From assembly GCA_023238725.1 (NCBI GenBank), contig CM041538.1, positions 8,074,880 to 8,138,879 on the forward strand: a stretch of DNA of 64,000 nt, in the 5' to 3' direction. The position numbers were made by a program, and so were the translations under genes. Below are positions 13,170 through 23,700 of the stretch, one piece after another. This stretch comes from Scortum barcoo. Taxonomy: Eukaryota > Chordata > Actinopteri > Centrarchiformes > Terapontidae. Position 1 is the stretch's first letter, and every line of letters starts with the position of its first letter. Below the pieces are notes generated by a model. That model had not been told where the DNA came from, searched no databases, and saw only the letters and a list, made by a program, of their open reading frames with translations.

Positions 13170-13740
13170 ATTTCACAGATGTGATGAGACAGGAGCTCTG
13201 TGTATTATATGTATGATATTATATAATATGTATTTGATTGTGTCTGTGTGCATGCTCATCAGACTGTGAATAAAAGTGGGCGGCTGGAGGTTTTTGTCAA
13301 ACAAGATGTAATAGTTTTAGATGTCTGTGTAATGCAAATGAGAGAGCAGAGCTCAGCTTAGGGAGGTGCAACATTTCAATGTAAATGAGAAATGTGAGAA
13401 TTGTTGCATATCTCCAGTTTGTTCTCTCCTCCTCCTCTATTCCATCAAGCCTCGCTTATTCGTACAGACCCGTCCCTTGGTTATTATCCCCCATCTTATT
13501 TGAAACATCTGTCTCAATAACCTTGTGTTATTTCACAGACATGCTGAGACAAGTGATTGTGAGTGGGGTGACAGGAGGTTAATGTAAATGAGAAATGGCC
13601 AAATCTCATCTATAGTTGGTTCTCTCCCTTTCCACCTGCCAACTTTTTCAGAGATGGCAATCCGTTATTATTACTATTCATCCCGGGGATTTATCATAAT
13701 TAGCTGAGCTCAGATCCCAATCATCTGGCTCAAAGAATCA
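13170..13740. repeat. Diverged tandem duplication in intron
   Basis: Two related segments follow each other. Each contains a TTTCACAGA.TG..GAGACA motif (near 13173 and 13530), then AATGTAAATGAGAAATG (near 13378 and 13581), then a GTTCTCTCC motif. The copies differ by many substitutions and length changes, so this is an old duplication. No known transposon is recognised. Confidence 0.5.
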
Positions 13741-14620
13741 GCACATTTTGTGATGGCACAGGATTATGTCTTCTGCACTTTGCTGATTTTAGCATTAGCA
13801 TGTGTTTATCTTTATTGTTAGCTTGAGCATCAGAAGTCAGCATTCCTGTGTGAACACGTAAATGTGCACATGTCGTACTGCTTACATGCATTTGATGTGT
13901 CCGCACAGTGTGTGTCCTCTTACCCACAGGACGTGTAGACCTGTGGACGTGTTCGCGCTCATTGTGAAACGGTGTGTGAGGCTGTCTTGTATTCCCTATT
14001 TCCTGACACAATGATTGTGTGCCACGTGTTTGTGTGGCTCCCACAGCCATTGATCACGTCTGCCTCCATTCCCTTGGCAGAGCCAGTCCAAAACACAACA
14101 CATGAATAATTAAACAGCCAGTTAAAAAGACGAATGAGTTAAATAAACCTGCCCTCCGCCAACAAATGCCCATACACTATTGCACATACACACATACTCA
14201 ATAGGTCACTGGATGTGGATTTTCCTCAGACAGTGAATGAGCACCTGCCTGGTTTTCATTTCCACCGGGGCTTTTTCTGTGCAGGTAAAAGTTGCGTTTG
14301 AGTGATTATTGTTGGATTGGAATACACTCAAGCTGGCCTGATGAAAGAAGGGAAACATAATGTACACACACATGCACATCTTTCACACCTTACAACTGAG
14401 GATGAGAAATGATGGGCTGAAAGCTGTGTATGTTCATGTGTGTGTTTGTGTGTGTGTGTGTTGTCTTCACCTTTACAGAAACACAGCCTGAATAAGAATC
14501 ACTGTTGCTATTTGTGTTTTGTATCCTCTCATAGATAAGGCAGATAAATGATATTTTTATTATAGAAATAATGTAACAGGTCAGCTAATTTCAATTAATA
14601 CTGTCGTTTATGTCCCTCAG

Positions 14621-14743
14621 CCCTGCTCACATGTCGACCGGATGAGTTCCAGTGTGGTGACGGATCCTGTATCCACGGCACCAAACAGTGTAACAAAGTT
14701 CACGACTGTCCGGACTACAGTGATGAAGCTGGCTGCGTCAACG
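14621..14743 (+). CDS. lrp8: lrp8 exon: LDLa repeat (repeat 7 type)
   Basis: A 123-bp exon, phase 1 to phase 1, between TCAG acceptor and GTAACT donor. It encodes one LDLa module with six cysteines, starting TCRPDEFQCGDGSC and ending DCPDYSDEAGC. The TCR.DEFQCGDG.C pattern is what LRP8 carries in the repeat following the alternatively spliced three-repeat exon. The calcium cage is intact (Asp, Asp, Asp-Glu). The position that is often Trp is occupied by a QCNKVHDC segment, as in LRP8 (HCNQEQDC), so ligand contact may be weaker. Confidence 0.95.
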
Positions 14744-16527
14744 GTAACTGTCAGATGAGCGTGGGCCATTCAACATACAAACAACCTCCTATTCCATAAT
14801 AAAATGACCATGCAAAAATGTCATCTCTGTCATCAGCGCCATGCATTTTTTAGTCCTTTGTCATACTTGATTCAGCCTGAAAAAAAAAATCGATCCAATT
14901 GCAACTTTAATTCTGCTAACATGATTCACAGGGGATATACAAGAGAGTAACACAGATGGCTGCAGTTGGCTGTGCTGGTTGAATCTGCCCCATGAGAAAC
15001 TGTTTTAAAAAGTAAATTTTGCATCACTAAAGCAACAAAGACACAGAGGAATTGGAGCGTAAGAAGCCACAGTGTCAAAGTATTTTAAGAGTCTCAGTAT
15101 GTTTCTGCCTTGAATCTTTTTTGACATATAGAAGAAGCATTCACAGTGAAATGTGATTGTAGAAAGGGAAGGCATGATTAACATTTGCAAACAAGTTGTA
15201 GTGATATTTTCACTTAAGCACTCGATGCACATGGCATAAACACCGCCTTGAGTTCACATATTGTGGCACACAGAAAAGCTCAAGGTCATCATCAGCAGAC
15301 ACTCTGCCTGCCAGAGAACTTTATCTTGAAGCCAGTGTTTTAAAGTGCAGCTGTGAACCTGAAATTGATTTTTTTACTCTTCACAGTTGCTACAAAGGGC
15401 ACAGTGCAGTGTAGTGCGTGTGCATGCAGCAACACATTCATTTTTTTGTGAGAAGTTGTCACGCATTGTACAGCTGCATCTGTGTTTGTTTCAGTCTCAG
15501 AGCTGGTAGGAAACATTACGCACATATTTTGCACTTATTTGTGTTCTTAACAATTTAGTAAATATTTTTAATCCCTCCAAATAATTGATTTTCATAATGA
15601 CATCAGTTCAAGCATAAAAGCATAACTTTTTTTCACTTGCAGTTATTTCAAATTCTTGCCAACGATAGGTCAGATCACGTGTAATACTTGCAAAGTTCTG
15701 CAGAAAATGATCCTGTTCTGAATCAATGTTGCAAACCAAGGTTAAATAAAATCAAACCTTGTCTCTGAAAAGATAATAATGCTTGATTGAATTTCTTATT
15801 TATGTGCTTCTCTGGCTTCTCTGTTTATTGCCCTCAACAAGTACCACCAAAGAAAACCTCAACAAAGCATCTCTAACTTCCATTAATGTATTTATAATTA
15901 GTTAAAGTATTACACAGTCTGATAAATTTTAGAAGAAGAAGACCCTTTATTAGTCCCCTCATGGGGAAAATTTACATTTACACTCTGTTGTTATTTCTTT
16001 ACATATACACATACATATAGGAATACACACACATGCACATGCAAACTGGCGAGAGATGCCAGAGTGAAGGGGCTGCCCTCTTGAAGCACCCTGAACAGCA
16101 GGTTTTGGGGTTCAGTGCCTTGCTCAAGGGCACCTCGGTGAGTGCTCAGGAGGTGAACTGGCACCTCTCCAGCTACCAGTCCACCTCCATGAAGACTGGT
16201 CCATGGGGGACTTGAACCAGGTGACCCTCTGGTTCCCAAGCCAAGTCCCCCACAGACTGAGCTACTGCTGAGTCTTTTGACTGAGAGTCAAAAGAGTCGA
16301 CATCTTTTGTTATCTGCACTGACTACAGCCAACGTTTACAGTACCTGCCGAAATCTTTTTACTCACAAAAAAATAAAGTAAGACCTGGCTCCCTCTGAAA
16401 CTGACTGGCACAGGATTTGTGTAGGACTCCTACTTAAGTCCCTGAACATGGTATGTTTCTTGCTCAAAAGAGATAAGTAAGTAAGTACGAGTAAGTAATC
16501 TTCAACGTCTCTTTGTCTTCACCACAG
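14744..16527 (+). other. lrp8: lrp8 intron holding a SINE
   Basis: Starts GTAACT, ends CACAG. Apart from the tRNA-like SINE at about 15930-16271 it is AT-rich unique sequence without a recognisable exon. Confidence 0.85.
15930..16271 (-). mobile_element. tRNA-derived SINE
   Basis: Read on the minus strand, the element starts near 16271 with a tRNA-like head. An A-box-like TAGCTCAGTCTGTGG (16250-16264) and a B-box GGTTCAAGTCC (16208-16218) sit at tRNA-like spacing. The body follows, and the element ends in a CTTCTTCTTCT tail near 15930. I recognise the body (a GTGCCTTGCTCAAGGGCACCT-like segment on the plus strand) as a dispersed repeat common in teleosts, without naming the family. It is degenerate and is not a functional tRNA gene. 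Confidence 0.75.
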
Positions 16528-16650
16528 TTACAAAGTGCGACGGGCCGAGAAAGTTCCGCTGCAAGAACGGGGAGTGTATTGACAGTAGCAAAGTGTGTGA
16601 CAATGTGAAAGACTGCAAGGACTGGTCCGATGAACCCATGAAGGAGTGTG
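16528..16650 (+). CDS. lrp8: lrp8 exon: last LDLa repeat (repeat 8 type)
   Basis: A 123-bp exon, phase 1 to phase 1, between CACAG acceptor and GTAAGA donor. It encodes the LDLa module next to EGF-A: KCDGPRKFRCKNGEC, then VCDNVKDCKDWSDEPMKEC. The DCKDWSDEP motif is typical of the last LDLa repeat of VLDLR and LRP8. From memory of the family, some mammalian LRP8 isoforms lack this repeat. All six cysteines and the calcium-binding acidic residues are present, and the following EGF-A exon joins in frame as CGLNEC. Confidence 0.95.
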
Positions 16651-17711
16651 GTAAGATTCTGTCTCTCCGTTACTCCTCACACACACACAAAAAAAAAAAA
16701 AACGCTTACATACACGCCTACATACATACCCAATAGATACTCACAGCCACACTCATTAGTTCGCTCACCACCTCAGGCATACATGGACGTACATATGTGC
16801 CGGTGAAGTAGCAGTGATGCACTCACGCATACCTAAGCATCATCAACTGCTTCTAATGTGGGTGGTCACTCTGCTTAGTAAAAGGAGCTTCAGCTGATCA
16901 AGGCAGGGTAAATCAGGACATTTCTCAGCCGTCTTGTTATGAAGAAGAAGCCAAGCGAGTGTCATCAAGTGTGATCCTAGCCAGGAAAACGTGACCTGAC
17001 TGCATTACCCATAAGGAACCAAACAGATTATCCTCACACCAGAGATAATTACCACTTTGTGAGCTTCAGTCACGGATTTCACATCACAATCAGTGCAACC
17101 CGGCTGCAGCTGAGAAAAAACATACCTGTTAACATCAAGTAAATGTAGCTCACGGAATTGCAGCCGAACTACTGTAACTTGTTTTCATTAGTGAAATGTG
17201 ACTCAAGTACACGTACAAGCAGAAGTGCAGGAAGCCGCACTTCACCCACGATCTGAAGTAGAGTGGTCTCGAGTCAGTCGCAACGGGGTGAAATGATGTG
17301 TGTGTCATCTGCCCTTTCAGCTAGCTCTGATCTCGAGGCAGATGGATATACAGCGTAATTGGATTGCCCTGTAACCGTATCATTAATGTTAAACATGATG
17401 TTCAGTGTGTCTCAAGGAAAACCTGCGTTTGAGCTATAATGGACAACTGCCATTATCTGTAACATAGAGAATGTCATAGTCCTTGGACTAGTAACTTATA
17501 TTTGCATTCATTGTCACCAAAACACATTGTGTGTCCATAAAGACTAAAGTAACTTGTTAAATATTTGCAAAATAATTAGTTTTTTTACATTAATTTTTAC
17601 TTGCTGACAATCTTCTTCTTCTTCCCTGCCTTTGTTGGCACATTGCTACATTTCTTGGTGCATTATCACTGCCAGTTGCCAAACACCCTGATACCAGAGG
17701 CAGGATTTGAA

Positions 17712-18357
17712 ACCCACAAATGTATGTGAACACCTGAACACTACATCCATGTGTAATTGCTTTACATCCCTGTCATAGCAGTCCTCACTCTGAAGGGAAA
17801 CCGTTCCTCCCAAAGGCTTTGTTCATGCCTTTTGAGTTTTCCCCAACAAACTCTAACTCTTTCTTTATGGACGTCGCTTTGTGCATTTGGCCCCTGTCAT
17901 GTTGTGAGGAAATCAAACTAGCTAGAATAGTCTAAATTGGAGTTTCATTTTTGTTGAAGCAATACAGTTTCCCTGAAGGGGAACGGGACAGGTTTCATGT
18001 AACAATGTTGGTCATGGGGAATACCACTCAGTCTTTTGTCATTAGGGTTATTCAGGTTTTGACAGAAAGAGAAGTACTTGGTTTTAACAAGAACCCAGCA
18101 TTGCAAACTGGGCACTTTCACGTCTGCAAAATTTAATGATTTTTAACAGATACCATCATGTTGCAATATGGGAAGTGCTAGATGCAGCGATTTTAGAGTT
18201 TGGCTCATATCAGGCATTAAAAAAGTAGGATATCTCTGCCTAAACTGCATCCATTTGAACATTTTTAGGAGTTCCCAGCCTGTGTGTAAGAACTATACTA
18301 AATTGGTTGAAACAGCCTCAGGCTAACAAGTGTCCATGTACTTTTGACCTATAGTGT
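17712..18357. mobile_element. Degenerate Tc1-like element or MITE
   Basis: The left part holds ATGTATGTGAACACCTGAAC and the right end holds GTGTCCATGTACTTTTGACC followed by TATAGTGTA. These resemble the inverted ends (AAAAGTATGTGGACACCTG and its complement) of a Tc1-like family common in teleost genomes. Internally, GCTTTGTGCATTTGGCCCCTGTCATG is reminiscent of the same family's transposase region. The copy is heavily mutated, has no transposase frame, and its left border is uncertain by tens of bases. Confidence 0.55.
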
Positions 18358-19024
18358 ATTCTGTATTCTGTCCTGCTTAGATAAAACTGCATCATTTAAA
18401 AAGGTTTTCATACGTTCACTTTTTTTTTACTTTAATGCTGTTGTGATACTGAGTTGATTTCTCACTATCTGACAGAATGCATGGGGTATACTGTAAATTA
18501 AACCTTTTTTAAGTTAAATGCTCATTTCTGAAGGTCTTTACTTCCTCCTTTCTCTCTGTCAGTCTCTCTGTTTCTATTCTTGATGGTTTCGTCTTTCTCT
18601 CTCTCTCTCTGTCTCTCCTAGTCTCACTGTCTCACAGCGGAACCTGTAGCCTTGAATCTTAAATCTTTAATGTAAACCGGTAATGAAGTACCAGCTTTAG
18701 CTTTATGCAGCGATCTCTCTCTCTCTGTCTCTACTCCCTGGAGCGTAGTTAAAAGACAAAGGAATAAATGGAGGTGCAGAAAGAAATACAAAAAGGATGA
18801 GACATGGAGGAAGCATTAGTGAGAGGGAGTCCAATCTGTTCTGCTAAAAAAAAAACAACAACAACAAGGGGGAAATGGAGAGAGTGAGATGAGAGGATGA
18901 AGGACGGCATGTGTAACAATAGGCATCATAGTGGAGTGGCACCTGGTACACGTGGCCAGGCTCCCTGTTGGAGAGTGGATTGGTTCCAGGTGCAATTGGC
19001 TGAGACCGTGCCTGTAGGCCATGT

Positions 19025-19025
<1 letters not shown>

Positions 19026-19061
<36 letters not shown>
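19026..19061. repeat. (CA)n microsatellite
   Basis: About eighteen uninterrupted CA units in the intron before EGF-A; a second shorter tract lies at 19089-19103. Confidence 0.95.
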
Positions 19062-19064
<3 letters not shown>

Positions 19065-19398
19065 CAGCAGGCCCATAAATATACTGTACACACACACACA
19101 CACAGTCTCTTTTTTCCACAGCTTTCAACCTCAGTATCTTTTCTTTTGGAATGGAAATTTGATGTGTACACAGACACAGTTGACAGAACTAAATTAATTT
19201 AACTGGCAGGATAATTAAAACTGTGCATGCGCAGAAACTTTGGGTGTTTTATCTTTTTGTTCGACTCTTTCTTTGTGCCTATCCAGGCTGAAATGTTCCG
19301 CTGGATTCATATCATCAATATTCAACTCCTCTTTACATCTCTCCCTTCCTTCCTTGTGACTGCCCCGTCCTTCCTCCTCACCGTCCTTCCCTCTGCAG

Positions 19399-19518
19399 GC
19401 CTGAATGAGTGTGCAGACAACAATGGTGGCTGCTCGCACATCTGCAGGGATCGGAGAATTGGATACGAGTGTGACTGTCCCTCTGGGTACAAACTCCTGG
19501 ACAAAAAGACTTGTGGAG
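19399..19518 (+). CDS. lrp8: lrp8 exon: EGF-A module
   Basis: A 120-bp exon, phase 1 to phase 1, TGCAG acceptor and GTAAAG donor. It encodes the first EGF-like module: LNECADNNGGCSHIC, then GYECDCPSGYKLLDKKTCG, six cysteines. The NEC...NNGGCSHIC pattern is the calcium-binding EGF-A type found in LDLR, VLDLR and LRP8. It connects the LDLa array to EGF-B and the propeller. Confidence 0.96.
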
Positions 19519-20667
19519 GTAAAGAAAAAAAGTTGTGCAACAAAACTTCTGCCTTAATGCAGAGGGCCATGACTAATGTACAATCACACCTCGTCTGGGC
19601 CTGTCCAGGTTGGGTTGCAATTTTTTCTTGCCCTCTTCTGTTCAGTTTAGCTCTCTTAGAGACCATGAGAGCTTTGTGAGAGGTTTAAAGGTTTGCTAAC
19701 CTAACTATTGGCAAATATTCTAATGTTATTTTGTAACCTTGTAGGGTTATCTTTATCAATGCTCACTTAGTGTTTATGGAGACAGTTACTATAGTTTGAG
19801 ATGCTGCATCGAGTTGGTTCTAAGATGAATACGCCACAATTTTGGGGAAAAAAAAAAAAACTTTAAATGTCCCTGAAATCACAATGCCAGTTTTGGATTT
19901 CTTCTCTTAAATTAGAGAAATGATTAAGATACAAAACATAAAGATTACACCTTTGAAGTTGCTTGAAAATAATTTCTTTTACTTCAGGGAGAGCCACTGA
20001 AGCAGTTTCCCTGCTTCCGTCTTGGTGCTAAGCTTGACTAAACACATCCCAAATCCTGATCTCAGTGAGATCAAATTGGTATTGATCTTCTCGTGCAGCT
20101 GTGGGTTTGTTGGCAAACAAGCATTTCCCAAAATGTTGAACCTTTGCCTTATGGTTTTATTTGGTTTAAGGTGTTCAAATGTAGTACTCTCTCACTGAGT
20201 CTCTCTTGCATCGTAAACAAACTAGCAAGGACAACTTACCTTTGCAGTGTAATGACACATTCATTTAAAGAGGAGTTCATTCCAGCCAATCCAAGTACAT
20301 TTCAGCCACCAGTCTTTGACCGAGAAATAATATAGTTTAAATATAAATTCTTAATAATGTAAAATTGGTTTAAAAAAAAAAAAAAAAAGCAACTATGGTC
20401 TCAGTAGTGATCTATGCCAATTTAACTGTGTTTCTGAATAACATTATTACTTAACATGCTCTGGCATTCACATTTCTTACATCAAGATCTTATCCTGTCT
20501 TTTAAAGCTCTTAGCCAGATGGATATAAATTACATAAACTAATTAAGATGCTAGATACTGAACATGTACTTCTCTTATTTCTTACTTTTCAGAGAAAAAC
20601 GACTTTTTGTGTGTCTCTAAGGTTTCGTTTTCATCTTTATGTCTTTGTGTCACGTTTCTTTCCACAG
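19519..20667 (+). other. lrp8: lrp8 intron between EGF-A and EGF-B
   Basis: 1.15 kb, GTAAAG to CCACAG. AT-rich with homopolymer A tracts near 19848 and 20371. Nothing else seen. Confidence 0.9.
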
Positions 20668-20793
20668 ATATAGATGAGTGCGAGAACCCAGACGCCTGCA
20701 GTCAAATCTGCATCAACTACAAAGGAGATTATAAGTGTGAATGCTATGAAGGGTACGAGATGGACCCTGCCTCTAAGACCTGCAAGGCTGTGG
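20668..20793 (+). CDS. lrp8: lrp8 exon: EGF-B module
   Basis: A 126-bp exon, phase 1 to phase 1, CACAG acceptor and GTGAGT donor. It encodes DIDECENPDACSQIC, then YKCECYEGYEMDPASKTCKAV. The DIDEC start is the calcium-binding EGF signature, and PDACSQIC.NYKG matches LRP8 more closely than VLDLR. Joined to the next exon it gives the KAVGKSP transition into the propeller. A CA-rich stretch starts about 25 bp after the donor. Confidence 0.97.
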
Positions 20794-23700
20794 GTGAGTC
20801 ATTTGTCTCTCACACACGTACACACACACATACTTACAACACATTTGTACTAATGTAAAGGACACACACTGTCAAAGATAGATGTTCTTGTCAAAATGTA
20901 GTCATGGGCACACATGCGCTTAAAAGGAATCGCACGTTGAGACCTCCTTATATACACACCAATTACGCTCCCATTCCTGCACCCCTAGCTACCAAGTTAC
21001 ATCCCACACTATTCTCACGCTGTGGGACTCTGTGAAACAAGAGGCTTGCTTTGTATGCAGGCCTTGCACAGCAATCTGTGCAAAGATAAATATTTGCCAC
21101 CTTTTCCTGCAGTCCTCACTAATGAAAAGTTTGCAGTCAGCTGCCTCCGCTGTCCCTGGCGTGTCAAGGAAGGGATGTTGCGTGGGGAGGGGGGCCTAAC
21201 CGCTCACTGCAGGACAGAGGCAGGGTCTGTACCCCTCGTTGGCCTGGGTAAACACTCCAAGCAGTGGTATGAATGAAAATAAAATCTTGTCCTCAAAGCT
21301 GCGCCAGTCAAGGTTGCTGCTGAAAAATGGTCCACCTAGATGCAACTGTGGCTTGTTAGATTGCCTTTTGAAAAGCTCCATGTGAATTCTGGGCCTTTTT
21401 AATCAGTTCCCCTCCTTTCTCAGTCTGTTACAGCTGGCTTTACAGATAACGACTGTCTGTCAACAACCATTTAAACACCTGCAGATAATTCTTCCTGCTA
21501 CCACTGACAAATTAGAGCTTCTGATGTGTAGCAATATTATAATAAAAAGTTTTTTTTTTTTTTTTTTTTACATCTAACAGTGCTAAAGACATCAATTCAG
21601 TGCTGTTGGTAATTCAAAACAGTAACTTCAATAACATCTTTTCCACTGAAAAGAACAGAAGGATACCTGCAGACCTGGAGAGGATTAGAAACTAGAATCA
21701 GTGCTTCATTTATATTTTAAAGTTCTACAGGAACCCTAGCCTCTTACTCTGCAACTACCCCTTTAAATTAGGAATGGAACCTTTAACTGATTGAGTAACA
21801 CAGCAAATTAACTTTTTTTGTGGGATAAGAGGGAGAAAAGAGTGTTATTAGTGATTACCACCATCGGTCTTAAGCTGAGTCATTATCGGGTGAACTGGTC
21901 TGGTAATGAGAGAGCTTAAAGCAGAAAACAGGCCCTCACTCTTAAGCTAAGTGGCATAAAAACCACCATTGAATTGCCTTATGTCTCTCTGTGTGAATCT
22001 TTATTACTGTTAGGCAGAGCAAACAGTCCTTGTCAGGCCAAGGCCTTTATTAGAGGGGAGGAAAGGAAAGCAGAGGAGGAGAATATAGAAGGGAAAAAAA
22101 GAATGGATGGATGGATGCATTGTATGAATATCTCTCTGCTCAGTGAAGTAATGCAAAGATGCATCCGCACTGTTTATTGAAGCGCATGTTAAAGCATGCA
22201 GGAAGAGACAGAGAGACGAAGAGAAAGAAAATGTGTCAGGATTATTTTTTATGTTGAGTTTTATTTGTCCATTCAGAGGCACAAATTGGGATGGGGCCAT
22301 AAATGCAAGGGATGTCTGCTTGGTGAAGCTGACATAATGTGGAATTAATGAAGCTGCATTTGCATGGGAAGTCATTCCTGGACACACATGCTGTATATGG
22401 ACACCTAATCACACACGTGCATGGCCGCAGACATCCACACACATATACGCTTTGGATCGTGGCCACACAGACACGTAGTCCTTCTTGGGATTGGTACACA
22501 GATACAATTCCACTGTGACTGACTGGCCCGGAGGGATGTCGCATTCTGTAATGAGATGTGACACGTGCCGAGTGGCAGCATCATTTGCATATATTGAAGT
22601 TCGTGCTGCAAGATGCCAGGCTGTTGTTATTTGTGCTTTTCTATCTCGGAGGCACACAGCAAAACACAAGGTCGTCCTCAAGTTACACGCTGTGCCTTAC
22701 ATGGCTTTGTTATTCTTCTTAAGTTGAGCCCATGCAGATGATTGTGAGAAGAGTTACTCACACCTGAGCGATAACCTCTCCCGCATGCATTCTCCAATAT
22801 ACAGAGTGGTTTCAGACTCTGCATTAATTTCAGACTTATATGCAACTGTTACATTAGCAATGCTAATTAAAAGTAAAGTCCCAGTCGTAATGCGTTCCCT
22901 CCTCTAAGCTGGTTTTTGTGTATACGTGTGTGTGCGCAAGTTGTATTAGTGCATGGCAGTGTCCATTAAGTCCCCTGAAGAAAGCCTTGCTTGACACTAA
23001 TTGCACTCATTGTTTTTGTGTTTACATCTTTATGGATATGATGCCACTCAAGGTGAGGTATTATTTTTGTGTGAGAGAGCGAGAGAGAGAGAGAGAGAGG
23101 AGGAGTGAAGGAGTTTGCTCAAAGTATGAGAGGGATGGAGAAAAGAAAGGGAGGCTAGAAAATAATACATAATTCACAGAGAGGGCAGTTTCTGAGGCAT
23201 TTCTTGACCAGTTTAGTCGTCTGTATAAATCGTTGATACAGCCAAGACCAAAAGAGAGAAAGCAACAGAGAGAAGTGGAATGAAAATATCAACACATAGA
23301 TGAAGGAAAATAACACCTGCCCCTATCTCTCAAAGTAGGGAGTGGAATGTACTTTTGCCATCATATTTCTTATATCGTCATTTGATTTTAACTAGTCAGT
23401 CAACACATAAAGAGAATTGCTGCAAAAAAATTTGAAGAAAAATCTTTTGCCTAAATGAAACAAAATAGTTTAATACTGTTAGTAGAACTTCAACCACTGC
23501 AATAAAAACTAATTCCATATTTGTTCATTACAATGCAGAGCATATGGACAAAAACAACTGATGTTAATAATGTTATTGTTGGATTCAAGAATATTCAGAG
23601 CTGCTAAACATTCATATAATAACTACTCTGCAGTGTATTAAAGTATCACTCAAAACAATGAACATCCCTCTATGGCTGCCTTCATTTGCATTGACAACAT

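Larger units (their letters stand above)
11635..14620 (+). other. lrp8: lrp8 intron after the three-repeat exon
   Basis: Starts GTAAGT and ends CAG. It contains a (TG)n tract at 12431-12455 and a complementary (AC)n tract at 12581-12608, and two diverged tandem copies of a segment in 13170-13740. No further exon is visible. Confidence 0.85.
16651..19398 (+). other. lrp8: lrp8 intron with decayed Tc1-like element
   Basis: Starts GTAAGA, ends TGCAG. It contains the degenerate Tc1-like copy at about 17712-18357, CT-rich stretches near 18595 and 18715, and CA microsatellites at 19026-19061 and 19089-19103. Confidence 0.85.

Noticed and set aside
16200..16271. tRNA gene on the minus strand
   Set aside because: A and B boxes are present but the acceptor stem cannot be formed and it continues into a SINE body; it is the head of a SINE.
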